A DNA stretch of 64,000 nucleotides from Saturnia japonica. Lineage: Eukaryota > Arthropoda > Insecta > Lepidoptera > Saturniidae. The stretch is taken from NCBI GenBank assembly GCA_033032175.1, contig CM065313.1:12811327-12875326 (forward strand), given 5' to 3'. Positions within the stretch are counted from its first letter, which is position 1. Every line of letters begins with the position of its first letter. The notes beneath the pieces were generated by a model, which was given only the letters and a program-made list of their open reading frames with translations, did not search any database and was not told the origin of the DNA. This document shows positions 1 to 11,890 of this stretch, piece after piece. The translations under genes were made by a program, and so were the position numbers.

Positions 1-1105
1 TATTGTTAAAGTAGGTATCATATTAGTATTTAACCGTCTTATCATCCATCAAAGCTTATATTGAACATGATTGGATATAAAATCGACCGAAATAAAAAAA
101 AAAATGTAATTAAGTAACTTAAAATTAACACTGCGCTCTAAATGCTGACTTAAATTCTGTGCTATACTATTTTTGCAATCATTTTTAGTAATTATTTTTC
201 GGTGTACACCTACGCATTAAAAAATATTATTTTTATATATTATAACATTCAGAACGCCTAACTAACAGCACCCGTGTCCAAAATTGTATATCAACCTCGT
301 CTGTGCTAATTAGTATTCATATAACGCTATCATTGTCAACTATATAAGTGTGTATATACAAATATGCCGAGAACACTTAGCGGTTAGACCTCAAGAAAAT
401 ATACACACTTGCAAAGTTATTTAAAATACGTGCGGTCTATATACGACGAAATGTAAATTCATAATAAATAAATATTTATTTGACCTTATCGGTGTTTTTC
501 TGTACAATTCAACATTTTCGACACATCATAATTATGTTTGCCTTTTTTTAAATCATCCAAATAAACTACATAAATAATGTAAAAAAGGTTTTCATAATAT
601 ATTATTATGCTTTAGTCTTACAATAAATAAGTAAATGCTGTAATATTCGTTGCCTTTACACAACATTTTTATCAATTGCATACGTTTTATCTTCGGTGAT
701 AATCCAACTTAAATTCGTAGTAATGAGTCCGCAACAAAAGTGACTTGCAATGACGAAAGGACCTTAGCGATCTAAGCGACGATTAGTCAGTGCTTAAGCA
801 GGGTACAATTGTAACCGACAAAACCGTTTACTTTAATAGATTTATTGCCAATAAAAAACTAAATGAGTGCGCTTCAGCAGCAGTTCTTGTGAATTAATAT
901 ACCTGGGGGCGGTCCACACATAAAATTAACATAAAACATCTTAATACAACTATATAAATTGCTAGAGAATTAATTTATGAACAGTTTCTGTTGGCTGTTG
1001 ATATGATTAATGACTTTATCGTAAACTACGTGAGCCTCGGTAATTGAAGACTATTAAGTAATAGACGTTGTTTTGAAACTCTCGTTTTGTTCCAAAGCAA
1101 ATACC
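1..1105. other. AT-rich stretch, no gene seen
   Basis: No open frame with recognisable protein similarity on either strand, no TIR pair and no tRNA-like boxes. A TATA-like word lies near 340-347 but nothing downstream supports transcription. Most likely intergenic or intronic. Confidence 0.6.
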
Positions 1106-1109
1106 TAGC

Positions 1110-1440
1110 TCAAATGTTACCCGTGGAAGCGAGAGACTTTAGTACAAGTAAACGTTGAATGGTCGAAACGGAAATGTTCAAAACGAGATCACGCATACAA
1201 TCGGTACCCGACTGGTATTCGGTAACTGAGTACAAACAATCAAAGCGAAGCCGCGGCAATGTAACTGTGAAACGGGCGGGCATTTGTCGAGCTTGCCGTG
1301 TCAATAAACTTGATTCGAAAGTGGAAGACGCTCCGACTTATATAAGCAGGCAACAATGTGAGTTGTGCCGAAGAATACTCATAGAGCAACAACATGCTTG
1401 CATCATACCAGATATGTCACCGCTCGCTTCGTAATTGATT
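1110..1440 (+). promoter_or_regulatory. Non-repeat mixed-composition patch with a TATA box
   Basis: This patch is visibly richer in G+C and CpG than its flanks and matches none of the repeat families seen elsewhere in the window. It contains a strong TATA-like word, TATATAAG, at 1339-1346. An open frame of 91 codons (1159-1434, +) crosses it and has two CxxC pairs, but I do not recognise the protein and the TATA box lies inside it. Either a promoter/first exon or an enhancer is possible. The call rests on composition and the TATA word only. Confidence 0.22.
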
Positions 1441-1556
1441 CAATTTATGCAATGTTTATATGTATACAAAATTATTACCTACAAGATGCTAAATTATAAA
1501 TGTTGTTAAAATTTTTTTTTGGAAATCTAAATCTTAGTATAACTTTTATATTACAA

Positions 1557-1790
1557 TAAAGCTCAAGAGATTGTTCGTTTGAACCGGCTAATCTCTGTAA
1601 CTACCAGTCAGATATGAAAAATTATTTTTGGCGTATATAGCCTATTTATTATGGAAGGTTATATACAGACTTCACGCTACAACTCTAAGAAGTAGAGTAG
1701 TAACCGTGAACGATAAGCAATTTGGCAAGCTTTAGGAAGAAATGAGAACAGCGATAGTCTACACTACACGCGTATGTTAATGGCGTGCTG
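1557..1790 (+). mobile_element. Helitron-like fragment (copy of 12955-13190 type)
   Basis: The stretch runs from a word like CTCAAGAGATTGT through 'gctaatctctg', 'ctaccagtcaga' and 'atatagcctatttatt' to 'tagagtagtaaccgtgaacg'. The same order of words occurs at 12955-13190 and, on the other strand, at 25428-25612. This matches the body of a common lepidopteran non-autonomous Helitron family ('gctaatctcaggaactac... ataggctatat'). No CTAG end was found, so the copy is truncated. Confidence 0.55.
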
Positions 1791-1799
1791 CGTCAATCA

Positions 1800-2812
1800 A
1801 TCAATTTAACTATGGTACATAGCTAGTATGAAATAATAGAAAGATAATAATAAAATTACCTCTTTCGACTAAAATACTTACCAAGCTATCAATGATAAGT
1901 GCACAGCAGTAATTAATGTCGTATATTGTAATCCACTATAATTACGTGATAAATTATATTTATTTTAAATTTTACTATATCATGACTAAACAGTCAACCG
2001 TCCGCATTCTGCGAATACTCACGGGTTTTCTGTTTACTTTTTTTATATATTACTGATAAGATAAACATGCTGACGCATTGAATCATAAACTAACAAAACT
2101 AATGTTGATATTATACAATAATTGCACATAGTTCAAAACTATGTGATTATATACGATTGTTATTCAATTTTATAGTTGTTTAAGCGGTGTCTTAATTACA
2201 GTGTCAATGGATTAGAATCCTATAATGATCATTAACTTTTGGTGAAGTGTCTTGTTAAGTTATTTGATTATTTTGTTTATTCTACACTTATTGTTATTAT
2301 ACATTTTCTATATAGTTATTTGTAAGTGATCTTTTTTGGTCCAAATTGGACTTATCAATAAACCACCTATCCTAATGGATAATTCGATGCCTATTACGGA
2401 TACACTTCGAAATTCGAAGTGGGATCAACATTATTATAATATAACCTATCTGACGATAAATTAGTCTGTGATACGTTTACAGAATATACGTCTCGACACG
2501 GCCACGACTCTGAGCGTCAGTCCAGTTATTTGCAAAACCGCTATTTATAGCAATCTCATAAACAAGACATTAGACACACTCATAGATCAATTTGATCTTG
2601 ATTTTTGTTCGCATGCTTCCAGATGAAAGACATATTTAAAACACTGACGTTTTGCAATTACTTACAAAATACTACTTAGTTATTATATCCAACAACGACA
2701 AGGCAATATGTACCCATACATATTTAATTATCATGGTTACATACCTGATACACAACATTTAATCATGTTAGATATATGTAAATAAAAAATAATGAAAATT
2801 AGATAAAACCTT
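1800..2812. other. AT-rich stretch, no gene seen
   Basis: No recognisable coding potential or repeat boundary. The LINE at 2814 starts abruptly at its right end, with no upstream LINE sequence, as expected of 5' truncation during target-primed reverse transcription. Confidence 0.55.
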
Positions 2813-2813
2813 A

Positions 2814-4102
2814 TTGAAGAACTATCGGCCCATCTCGTCGCTGAGCCATGTTTATAAGCTGTTTTCGAGGGTCATCACGAATCGTCTCGAACACAAGTTT
2901 GATGACTTCCAGCCTCCCGAACAAGCCGGTTTCCTAAAAGGCTTTAACACCGTAGACCACATCTATACGCTGCGGCAGATTATACAGAAGACTGAGGAGT
3001 ATAATCTGCCTTTATGCTTAGCGTTCGTGGACTACGAAAAAGCCTTTGATTCGGTCGAAACCTGGGCAGTGTTGCAGGCTCTCCAGCGGTGCCGTATTGA
3101 CTATCGATATATCGAAGTGTTGAAGTGCTTGAAGTGCTTGTACAACAACGCCACCATGTCGGTCCGAGTACAGGAGCAATGCACGAAGGTAATTCCTTTG
3201 AGAAGAGGCGTTAGACAGGGAGACGTAATATCTCCGAAACTGTTTACCGCCGCTCTAGAGGACGCCTTCAAGCTCCTGGAATGGCAAGGACTCGGCATCA
3301 ATGTCAATGGCGAGTACATCACTCACCTTCGATTTGCTGACGACATCGTAGTCATGGCAGAATCGCTGGAAGATCTTGGCACAATGCTCGATGGCCTCGA
3401 CAAAGTGTATCAACAGGTGGGCCTTAAAATGAACATGGACAAGACGAAAATCATGTCGAATGTCCATGTGGTGCCCACCCCAGTATCAGTTGGGAACTCT
3501 TGTCTAGAAGTTGTTGAAGAATATGTCTACTTGGGACAAACAGTCCAGTTAGGTAGGTCCAACTTTGAAAAAGAGGTCAGTCGACGAATCCAACTCGGCT
3601 GGGCAGCGTTCGGGAAATTGCGCGACGTCTTCTCGTCCAAAATATCTCAGTGCCTCAAGACGAAAGTCTTTGACCAGTGTGTGTGTTGCCAGTGATGACA
3701 TACGGCACAGAGACGTGGTCGCTCACTGTGGGTCTCATAAGAAAGCTCAAGGTCGCTCAGCGAGCTATGGAGAGGGCTATGCTTGGTGTTTCTCTACGAG
3801 ATCGAATCAGAAATGAGGAGATCCGTAGACAAACTAAGGTAACCGACATAGCCAAAAGGATTAGCAAGTTGAAGTGGCAGTGGGCGGGGCACATAGTTCG
3901 GAGAACTGACGGCCGTTGGGGCAGAAAGGTTCTCGAGTAGAGACCACGCACCGGAAAGCGCAGCGTAGGACGGCCCCCCACTAGATGGAAAGACGACATA
4001 ATAAAGGTCGCTGGGAGCCGTTGGGTGCAGGCCGCACAAGATCGGTCGCTCTGGAGATCTATGGGGGAGGCCTATGTTCAGCAGTGGACGTCCTGCGGCT
4101 GA
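2814..4102 (+). pseudogene. 5'-truncated LINE reverse transcriptase, frameshifted
   Basis: This is the C-terminal part of a non-LTR retrotransposon polyprotein of the endonuclease/reverse-transcriptase type common in Lepidoptera (RTE-like by general appearance). The frame opens at the NYRPIS motif, so the endonuclease and the first reverse-transcriptase block are missing; the first codon is TTG, not a true start. Visible motifs, counted from there: FVDYEKAFD with the catalytic Asp (~residues 71-79), RQGD (~134-137) and FADD (~174-177), so all three catalytic aspartates are present. The frame breaks at about 3677-3690 inside a GT run and resumes two bases off with LPVMTYGTETW and the HIVRRTDGRW and VGRPPTRW tail motifs. 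A second break is an in-frame TAG at 3938-3940, where relatives appear to have Trp. A nine-base direct duplication near 3120-3138 adds three residues (LKCLKCLY). The frame ends with TGA at 4100-4102. Dead copy. Confidence 0.93.
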
Positions 4103-4121
4103 AATAATGATGATGATGATG
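4103..4121 (+). repeat. LINE 3' tail microsatellite (ATG/GAT)n
   Basis: Directly after the reverse-transcriptase stop come a short linker and about four ATG/GAT repeats. A short tandem repeat rather than poly(A) is the usual 3' end of this LINE type and marks the end of the insertion. A loosely similar A-rich word occurs on both sides (about 2783-2803 and 4121-4136); it could be a target-site duplication but is too simple in sequence to trust. Confidence 0.75.
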
Positions 4122-4125
4122 AAAT

Positions 4126-4785
4126 AAAAATAATTACGGATAAAAAACATCCCTGTATTAATAAACATTGTCAAAAAAAAATACGAATTCCCGAATATAC
4201 ATAGCATAGGAATAATCAAGTAAAGACAACAACAAAAATTAAACCAACAAATACTGCCTCATTCACTACCGCACTTGCAGGATAAATATAGACGCTGAGG
4301 CAATTGTTTGTTTTATAGACAGACAATCTGATCTCACAGGTGAGATAGTCTATCGGTAAATCTGGTTAGGTATCTGGATCATTTTTATATTTGTTAAAAA
4401 CAACCATGATTGACAATTGTGTAATAAATTCAAAACATAATCCCTTGTAAAATTACAAAAATTATTATTATAAAAAGAAAGTGGACATGTATTTTTTCTT
4501 CGTTTCACTATCAATACCTGCCTCACTCTATAAAAAAATACTATGTACCTATTTTATTATACACATATATTTTAATTGATTATGATGATTTTATACTTAA
4601 AACCGTATTACATATTTTTAAATGCGATCATATTTTGTGTAAATTTCTAAGTACTTATTATTATTACATATTTTAGATTACCACATGTAGCGCATTTAAA
4701 ATAAATAAATAATTACGGAAACAAACCTCTACTAAATTTACGTAAATAATTACGTACAAAATAAAAAACCTGAGCGCGACTACGG
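4126..4785. other. AT-rich stretch, no gene seen
   Basis: No coding signal. A small perfect palindrome (atctcac-ag-gtgagat) lies near 4332-4347. It is short enough to be chance. Confidence 0.55.
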
Positions 4786-4789
4786 GTCA

Positions 4790-5115
4790 ATAACTAGACA
4801 AAGGCTTGAGTAAGATTGTAGTCGCTTCTCCGATTGGCCTCAAATACTTTACGGTGAGTTTATTAATTAAGGCGCCCGACCTTGCGGGCCGCACATCAAG
4901 GAGGTCGGTTGAGCGCACGACAGAGACGACAATATTCCCTGGCACCCTCGCGATATACCCGCGACCCGCCCGCGTCGAACATGCGACCCGCTCGAGTACC
5001 GACGCGCGATGCAATGCGCGCCATTTCGTCCGTCTGTCGTCTCCTCATTGACCTTCTCTTATCTACTCTAGGATTGTTTCTCCTTATCAACGGTTTCTAC
5101 TAACACCGAGGGACG
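4790..5115 (+). other. CpG-rich non-repeat patch with a consensus splice donor
   Basis: Many CG dinucleotides occur between about 4872 and 5035, in sharp contrast to the flanks. It is not a copy of any repeat seen elsewhere in the window. At 4853-4859 there is a textbook 5' splice donor (G|GTGAGT) just upstream. Both strands are open for 60-80 codons, which follows from the lack of AT-rich stop codons and is not evidence of coding. It could be a non-coding first exon plus promoter, or a conserved regulatory element. I recognise no protein. Confidence 0.25.
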
Positions 5116-5375
5116 GACATTGTGCTAGTTTTCCGTACCTACCTTACACTTTAACTAAAATACCACAGTTTTTAATTTTTTACTACACAGTATAATTTAA
5201 ATTTTTAATTTAATGTAAATAAATTACCATAAATCACAATAAAAGCCAATTAAATCCTACTATGAGGTATTCGATCGCAAAGCAATTATAGTTGCTAAGA
5301 GGTGAATCCACAGTAACTTTGATTAACTGTCAATCGTCAGTTACATGACGTATTAGGTATACAAACACAAAGACA

Positions 5376-5426
5376 GTCTTGCACCGATCGAGTAGCCAAG
5401 AACAATCGGCGCGTCGAGTGCAAGAC
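5376..5426. other. Short hairpin with 9 bp perfect stem
   Basis: GTCTTGCAC at 5376-5384 is exactly complementary to GTGCAAGAC at 5418-5426, leaving a 33-base loop that itself repeats CGATCG/CGTCGA-like words. It lies in a non-repeat CpG-rich patch. It may be a regulatory palindrome or a small RNA stem; the stem is too short to call a microRNA precursor. Confidence 0.35.
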
Positions 5427-5634
5427 GAGAGATCACACGAAACCGCACCTTAAGCTCATTGTCAAACCGATTACAATAAACAAACAGGGCAGACGCGGTT
5501 GGAATCTTGTCAAACAGGCGAGTTCGAGCGTTGACTTATTGCTGGTAAGGCATTTCTCGGAGCAATATGACCGAGCTAAAATAATATTTAAGTCATCGAC
5601 ATACGGTTTACATTATTTAAAGGTGAAACGCTCA

Positions 5635-5885
5635 GGTAAAACACGGGCACGGTCGCTCACACACACACAAGCATAGCGCCATGCTGCGGTGTCATAAATA
5701 AAAGATTCCTACAGAAACAATTGTTGCGTAGAGGTGAGCCGAGGCCTCGGTGAATGTGGTGGACTGTCGAGTGTCGACTAATCGCGTCGAGTCGATCGCG
5801 AAAGTAGGTGACCGCCCGTGATTGACGTTCTTGCGAAACCCCGTTCGATGACATTTAGAGTGGACGTCAATGGTGGTTAATATTT
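5635..5885. other. Mixed-composition non-repeat patch
   Basis: G+C and CpG are higher than in the flanks. The patch holds a perfect 12 bp palindrome CCGAGGCCTCGG at about 5740-5751 and several GTCGA/TCGAC words at 5766-5800. Open frames on the minus strand are short and unrecognised. With 4790-5115 and 5376-5426 it forms a ~1.1 kb zone that looks more like regulatory or exonic DNA than transposon. Confidence 0.25.
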
Positions 5886-5889
5886 TGCT

Positions 5890-7655
5890 TACATACATAT
5901 GTACGATATATAAGAAGAATAAAATTAATCACTGATATAGCAAATAAAAACACAGACCGTGAAAATATCTGTAAACTTATTAAATATGACTTAATATAAA
6001 AATATTATAAAAATCATATTTCTTCCGTTTTAATCAATAAATTATGTTATAAGCCTCACTATCTTCTTGTTGATCTTTTTCTCCATCACTAGACATTTCT
6101 GTATTTTTTTATGTACAACAACATTTAAGGATATAAAACAATTTTTAGTGAAAAGTGTACAGGCATATAGACACCAATAAACAATTATTACTTTCATAAA
6201 AACATCCTTGTATGCCTTTCAATAAAACAGTAAATAATTAGTTATAGACAAATTTAGTCACAGAATTTGAACTCCACGGAACCACTGTTCTGAGATAACA
6301 CCGCTCTACTTAACCTCGCCACACAGACGCGTAAACGTGAAACAATACGGTACAATGATACCACTTTATTTAAAACCTTTACAAATATCATAACACATTC
6401 TAAAATCAACCTTATTGACATGGAATAAAGCTAAACAAGATATTATACTATTGTAATAAATAATTTACGCTACTTGCGTGTACTCGCACAAGCATATTCG
6501 GTATCCATGTTCCTAAATAAGTAGTAGATGACGGTAGTGTGCGAGAATGTCAGGGAAATTTATAGTGCTATATGTACATCGTTTTACTGTAATTCACAGT
6601 TTTGTAGCATTTTAAAAAGCAAACATTTCTGTATGAGATTATCATTAATTTTGTTGATTTTACTTGAGATGCTCAGTGGCGTTGTCGCCACTCTCGACTG
6701 AGGAAGCGGTAGTCTGTCTTAGAGGTACAGTTTATGTAAATATTAATATCATACGATTGTAAATATAAATTTTTATTTGTTACTCTTTTACACGTACAAA
6801 TGATGTCTGTGGTATTATATACTAGCAACCACCCGTGACATCGCTAGAGTTAATTAGAATATTTAATTCAACAAGATAAAAAATAAATTATATCATTCAG
6901 GAACAACGGAGCTTTCTAACAATAAAAGTATGTTAAGAATTGGACTTAAAAAAAAAAACAAAACATAAATATAACAGACTCCCAGTGATTAAATATTACA
7001 CTAAGATAAAAAAAGATCATTGTAAAAATATAGTTTGTGGTTCATTATCTAATAAATTGGTCCACTGTACATTTATGAAACTAAATATACTTGACACAAA
7101 TTTTATATCATTACGTAAAATGACAATTATTTTGTTAATCGAAATGGAAACCGTAATACTGGAATTTTACAAATTACACTCTTATGATATAGAGAAATTC
7201 TATATTACGTAAACAGGTATTTATAACACTCACTACATACAAAATAGAAAAAAAGACAATAAAAAATAAAATGTCCATCAAACCGTTAATTTTCAACACT
7301 TATCAAAGCACTTACAAGTATTTAAAATATACAAGTCAATAAAACAGTAAGGAAAGTGGCGAGAAACATTCATAAATTAATATCAAATTGAAAGTTTAAG
7401 CAAATGAACATGGACTGGCTGGTGCTTTCTAGAAATTATAATGCGCGTTAGGTACACGCCACAGAGCATATGTACACACTTAGAAACAGAGAGATCATTC
7501 GGAGTTATATCCATATCATACGCATCAAGCGAAACAAACGACTAGCGAGTGCGACCCGACTTGCCATTTGTACTTACTAGAGCGAGCACGCCCACCTAGC
7601 GAACATTATTATAATAATGTTAAATAAATGAATGTTCTGTGGATGTAGCATCACG
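5890..7655. other. AT-rich stretch, no gene seen
   Basis: The longest open frame (6940-7212, +) is very A-rich and resembles no protein family I know. No TIR, CTAG end or tRNA-like boxes were seen. Confidence 0.5.
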
Positions 7656-7659
7656 CAAA

Positions 7660-7830
7660 CAGGATTACTTGATCGTTGTGAGTTTTGATCTTCACAATAA
7701 GCCTGAGCTTTCGGTGAAGGAAAACATAGTGATGAAACCACGATGGTAGGCCATTTTCTAATGCCCGCCTGGACGCCTGGCTAATTAACACCATTTACAT
7801 AAACAGCTAATTATTAACCTAGGGGTGGCA
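7660..7830 (+). mobile_element. SINE-derived fragment (SINE B body)
   Basis: Words 'gagctttcggtgaaggaaaacat', 'gtgatgaaacca', 'atggtaggcc' and 'ttctaatgcccgcctgg' appear in this order. They are shared with 63290-63415 (+) and, inverted, with 44430-44560 (-). The copy at 44390-44632 carries a tRNA-like head, so this is the body of a tRNA-derived SINE whose head is lost or decayed here. Confidence 0.6.
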
Positions 7831-7904
7831 GCCAGCAAGCTGATCAGTCAATACAAGCTTTTAATTTTAGTACATAATCTAATTACAAAATCATTTAATT
7901 TTTG

Positions 7905-8020
7905 ATAAGGACGATTTTTTTTTTTTTTTTTCAAGGATGGTCTATGATATTTTTTGGGTGGGCCGTGCCAATCCTTGCCCCCTAGCTACGCCCATGGCTA
8001 ACTGTTCCCCCAAATTGAAA
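7905..8020 (-). repeat. Family E fragment (poly-T, 'ggcgtagctagg' type)
   Basis: A T-run at 7915-7931 is followed by a G/C-rich segment. On the minus strand the segment reads 'ggcgtagctagggggcaagg'. A related word, 'gacgtagccaggattttggc', occurs on the plus strand at about 9985-10004. This looks like the 3' part of a dispersed repeat ending in poly(A). The open frame 7937-8263 that crosses it is a by-product. Confidence 0.35.
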
Positions 8021-8413
8021 ATCTGTAACCGATCTCCTATAGGTAGGTTCCAGCAGGCACATGAGGGGCAAATCCCCATTAGACTTGGCGTGTTACCATC
8101 TCGTGACGATGACATTTTGATATTGTTGCTAAGCTCTAAAATATATAAAGAATTTAAAAAAACCTTAACCCTTGAATTAGGGGCTAAATATTTTCAGTGT
8201 TCAGGGAATAAATACTTTATAAATAAACTTTATCTCAATCACAACTTTTGGTTTATTATTTAGCGATACTGTGTACTATTTGTAATCTTTTTTGTAGTTT
8301 TGGTTTACGTTTATCAGGATTTTTTAAATTAAAAGTTCGCAGTCTTGCATCAAAGTCAGTTTTGTTTGTTCAAACCTATTATTCTACAAGTTTAACGATT
8401 TCAGGATAAATAA

Positions 8414-8886
8414 TCTATACAATTAATAAAATTGCAGTGTATGTTTGTAATGTCAAAATAACAGTTTTTTACTAAATGCATATGAAAGTAAGTATACACG
8501 ATATCTTTAACAAAAAGCCCATTTTTAAAATTGTTGTCTGTCTGTCTGTCTGTTTGTTCCGGGTAATCTCCGAAACGGTTGGACTGATTTTGACGGGACT
8601 TTCAATGATAGATAGCTAATGGTATAGGGCTACTTTTATTTTAGAAAAAGAATTAGGGTTCCGCACAAATATAAAAAAAAATTGGTCGTGGTGAATCAAT
8701 TCGGGCGCTTAAATGGCTTATGCTGAGTAAACCATAAGAGATATAACAAATTAATGTTAGACATTATTATGGGCATTAAAAAGACCGACAAAAAAGTCCG
8801 GGAGAGTATATAATAAATATCTTCTAAGAAACACCCACAATAAGCATTATTGTCTTTAAAATAGCCGGGAGCACGGGCACAACTAG
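8414..8886 (+). mobile_element. Non-autonomous Helitron (CTAG end), nearly full length
   Basis: It begins with A|TCTATACAATTAAT at 8413-8427 and ends at CTAG (8883-8886) followed by T, just after 'gagcacgggcacaa'. Helitrons insert between A and T, start with TC and end with CTRR, so both ends fit. Internal marker 'gggtaatctccgaaacggtt' occurs at 8562-8581 after a (GTCT)n run. The same element occurs inverted at 51764-52255, 62138-62620 and, truncated, at 18493-18641. It has no coding capacity and would need a RepHel protein supplied in trans. Confidence 0.8.
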
Positions 8887-8889
8887 TAG

Positions 8890-9975
8890 GATATAAATAA
8901 ATAAAGAAAGTCTTTTAAATCAAAGAAATTATTTAATTATTTATAATCAGTTTATTAGAAAGTAATTATTACAAGTCCGTTTGATAGGAAGTTGATAAAA
9001 ACGAAGAGTTTTTGATTTCTATAATCATTTATATATACAGACTATGCATCCTGTTAAAAAGGTTTCTCTACAAAAAAGGCTGTACTTACAATATTATGTT
9101 CTTAAATTAATCAAACCTGGTATTTTTTTAATAAAGTTAATTCTAGAATTAGAGGATAAAGGAAAAATTGTTACGTTTATATTCATGCAGTTGTTTTTTG
9201 CAACAACCATTCAGAAATAGCTAATAAAAAACATAATCTATTTTGTTAATTATTGTAAAAAAAAACTAAGAATAGATAAAATTTATGATTAAAATGTAAA
9301 ATCTTTATAGAAACCAAATAACTTATTCATTTTTACATCATAGGTAGTTCTGAGACATTTCACTTGATACAATGCAATAAGCGGGATATTAATAGTAACA
9401 TCAAATGGACACCATTTTTATTACAAAATACCAACACCTACGCCTCTTGAACAGTAATATACTTGAATTAATTAGTAATCACGTCTATAGCACCCACACG
9501 GTAACCAAACTATGGACATAATTAAATAATAATGTCTTTGGAAAAAACAAATAGGGACCATTAGTAGGGATTATCATGCTCGAAGAAATATACCCCACCC
9601 ACGACAAACGGAACGTTTTAAACGAAAAAACCGTAACCTGAAAACGCAAATATCGAGGAGCAATTAATAACAATAAAAAACTTTAAAGTTTAAAAAGAAA
9701 ACTGTATAAGTAGTGGATCTGGATGTTTGTAGATAATTTTATAACTCATGGTGGACTTCAGTTGATAGAAAGTAAAGTACTATCCAAGAACAGTGACGAC
9801 CGTTGCAAGATAAAGAACAAGATACAATACCATTGTCATACAGAACTATAAATGCAACCACTAAAGTATAGAGATAGCTGTATATAAACAAATATATGAC
9901 AAAGGGCATCACTCTGAAACGACTATATGACAGGTTTTAAACCGTGTCTTTAATATTCATTCAGATCCAATACCT
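8890..9975. other. AT-rich stretch, no gene seen
   Basis: No coding, tRNA or element boundary recognised. The small minus-strand frame at 9485-9673 is unrecognised and probably chance. Confidence 0.5.
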
Positions 9976-9979
9976 TAGA

Positions 9980-10150
9980 ACATGGACGTAGCCAGGATTT
10001 TGGCCGGGGGAGAGCCGTAACGGAAAACAAATATTCAGTTTTAGATGTGAAACATCTAATACGGCGTTTCAGAACGGTTGTTGGCGCCAATGTTGGCGGC
10101 TGTTGGTGTGGCGATGCTTTGGTCCCAACATTGATGGCGTGGAGCTGAGT
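9980..10150 (+). repeat. Family E fragment with TTGGCG-rich stretch
   Basis: It starts with the word 'gacgtagccaggattttggc', a variant of the word on the minus strand at 7980-8000. From 10076 to 10112 the words GGTTGTTGGCGCC, GTTGGCGGC and GTTGGTGTGGC follow each other, an imperfect short tandem pattern. It is probably a TE fragment. Confidence 0.35.
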
Positions 10151-10228
10151 TCTTTTTTTTTAATAGACAGACTGGATTATTTCAAAGTTGCATGTTAAAA
10201 TACGCATAGATTAAAAACGGTTAGTAGA

Positions 10229-10390
10229 GATCGCGACCACCATACAAATAGTAATAAAATAATCATCATCACGGTGGCTTTCTTCTGGTTTGTCGTGTTT
10301 CGGGATCACCCGGTGTATATCCATGAATCAAGTGGTGGTAGGGGTCACGACCACCACACACATAGTAATAAAATAAACATCTTCCTTTCT
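10229..10390 (+). repeat. Family D copy D1 (tandem-dimer repeat)
   Basis: It contains 'ggtttgtcgtgtttcgggatc' less its last bases at about 10287-10306, followed by 'ggtgtatatccatgaa'. The segment 'cgaccaccatacaaatagta' (10234 onward) recurs at about 10348 as 'cgaccaccacacacatagta', so the copy spans two units spaced about 115 bp. Other copies are at 17455, 27665, 31225, 35575, 43865, 49055 and 59955. The 135-codon frame at 10274-10681 is only a translation of this repeat plus a CAGT-rich tail. Confidence 0.55.
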
Positions 10391-10689
10391 TTGAGGAGTG
10401 AAATTTATAAAAGCGTTAACAAAAAGTGTTACTTTTTCTGCGCAACGTACCTTGTGCACCTTTCACTTTGCAATCATGTATGTATATATTACATCAGTCA
10501 GTACAGTACAGGTCTGTACAGGTACAGTCTGTCAGTCAGTCAATTCAGTCTACTATCACCTTTTTGCCTGTTGCTTATTCAAAGACTATCGTACATAAGG
10601 AGTAAACTCCAGTCGGGCTTCGGAGCTGACACACACACAGAAACTTTTTTTTTACGGACTTTTTTTTTTAAACAACTTTAAAAACAGGA

Positions 10690-11770
10690 GGAGATTCTCA
10701 ATATTGTATATAGTACTTTTTTTTACTGATGATGTATTCTTTGTTTATGAAGCGATTTAGATGATTCCTTTTTTCTTGGAATCCTCAAAATCATTGTAGT
10801 TGTTATTTTTTGTTAAAAATGGTTTATATACTAACTAAGCAATATGACTCTACAGCGCCTGATGTTAAGTAAGATAGATTCCGACTTGAAGAAATGCCTC
10901 TTCACGACTCGTATGAAGGATTTCAATATCATAGGAAGGAACGTCCAGGTCGACTGTTCTACATCCGTAATACAATGTTGCTTTAAATTACATATTTAGT
11001 CTTCGTTTCGGGTGCACTTTAATTAAGCGCTTACCGAAACCTCGCTGCCCTCCACTATCCAAACCAGGCTGATAATGAATGTTCATAATATATTATTATT
11101 AAACTACAACTATCTCTGTCCCACACTTAGCATTGTCTATCCGCACATCTTCGAAAGCGAAGTTGAACTAATATGATGCGACAAGAGCAGCAAGAATGCG
11201 TTCACAGTATCCACTTGGAATATAATCGCGATAATGAAATAAATTACACTGCACGTGTACACGTGTTTACCGTGAAAACAGTACATAAACAATAGATGGA
11301 TTGTTACGTAAGCTAACCGCAGAGCCACTGAAAGGAAAATGTAACGTAATAAAAACACTATGCGATAACGTAATCTGTAATGCAAAGCCTAAGTTATTCT
11401 GTAGATGAAAAGCGATTTTGAATGAATTTTAATGTGAATATTAAAGTAAAAAAAAGAATATGCTTCCTGCGTTAGTAGTTTAGTGATCGGGTTGTATGGC
11501 CAAGTTGAAGTCAAAGTTTAGAGCGGCAATGTCTCTTCAGCATAAGTAACAAAATGTGTTCCAATAATAAATATGGCATCCACAAAATATATTACATAGC
11601 TTACATTAGTATGAATGAAATATTGTTTGCTGCAATATTTGTAGACGTAGTATGAGTACGTTGATTTTCGGAAGCAAGTAAAACAAATACTTTTCTAAAG
11701 TCAGTCACCGTTAATTCATAGTAGCTTAAATACATTTAAGACGGTGGCCATTTACTGGTATTTTTTTCTA
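10690..11770. other. AT-rich stretch, no gene seen
   Basis: A decayed trace of family A ('gcgcctgatgttaagtaaga') lies near 10855-10875. Otherwise nothing is recognisable. Confidence 0.5.
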
Positions 11771-11779
11771 AATACAACT

Positions 11780-11890
11780 AAAGTGGCAAACAAGCATACG
11801 ACCAACCTTATGGTACCTAAGTGGTTACCGTAGAACCAGGAACACGACACAAAGATATTTAGCTGCGATCTCCTTTCGGGTGGAGGTAAT
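11780..11890 (+). repeat. Family A copy (diverged)
   Basis: Words 'gtggcaaacaagcatacg', 'ggttaccgtag', 'gaacacgacac' and 'tgcgatctcctttc' appear in order. The same order appears at 14762, 19885, 32050 and 48895. The family is a common dispersed lepidopteran repeat ('cctgatggtaag ... taccgtag ... gcgttgccgacc ... aggagctctgg'). I cannot tell whether it is a LINE 3' UTR or a SINE. Confidence 0.5.

Noticed and set aside
2783..4136. Target-site duplication for the LINE (A-rich word on both sides)
   Set aside because: The shared word is A/T simple sequence and common throughout the window.
10274..10681. 135-codon open frame, the longest on the plus strand after the LINE
   Set aside because: It begins in family D and ends in a CAGT-rich simple region and T runs. 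No protein-like composition.
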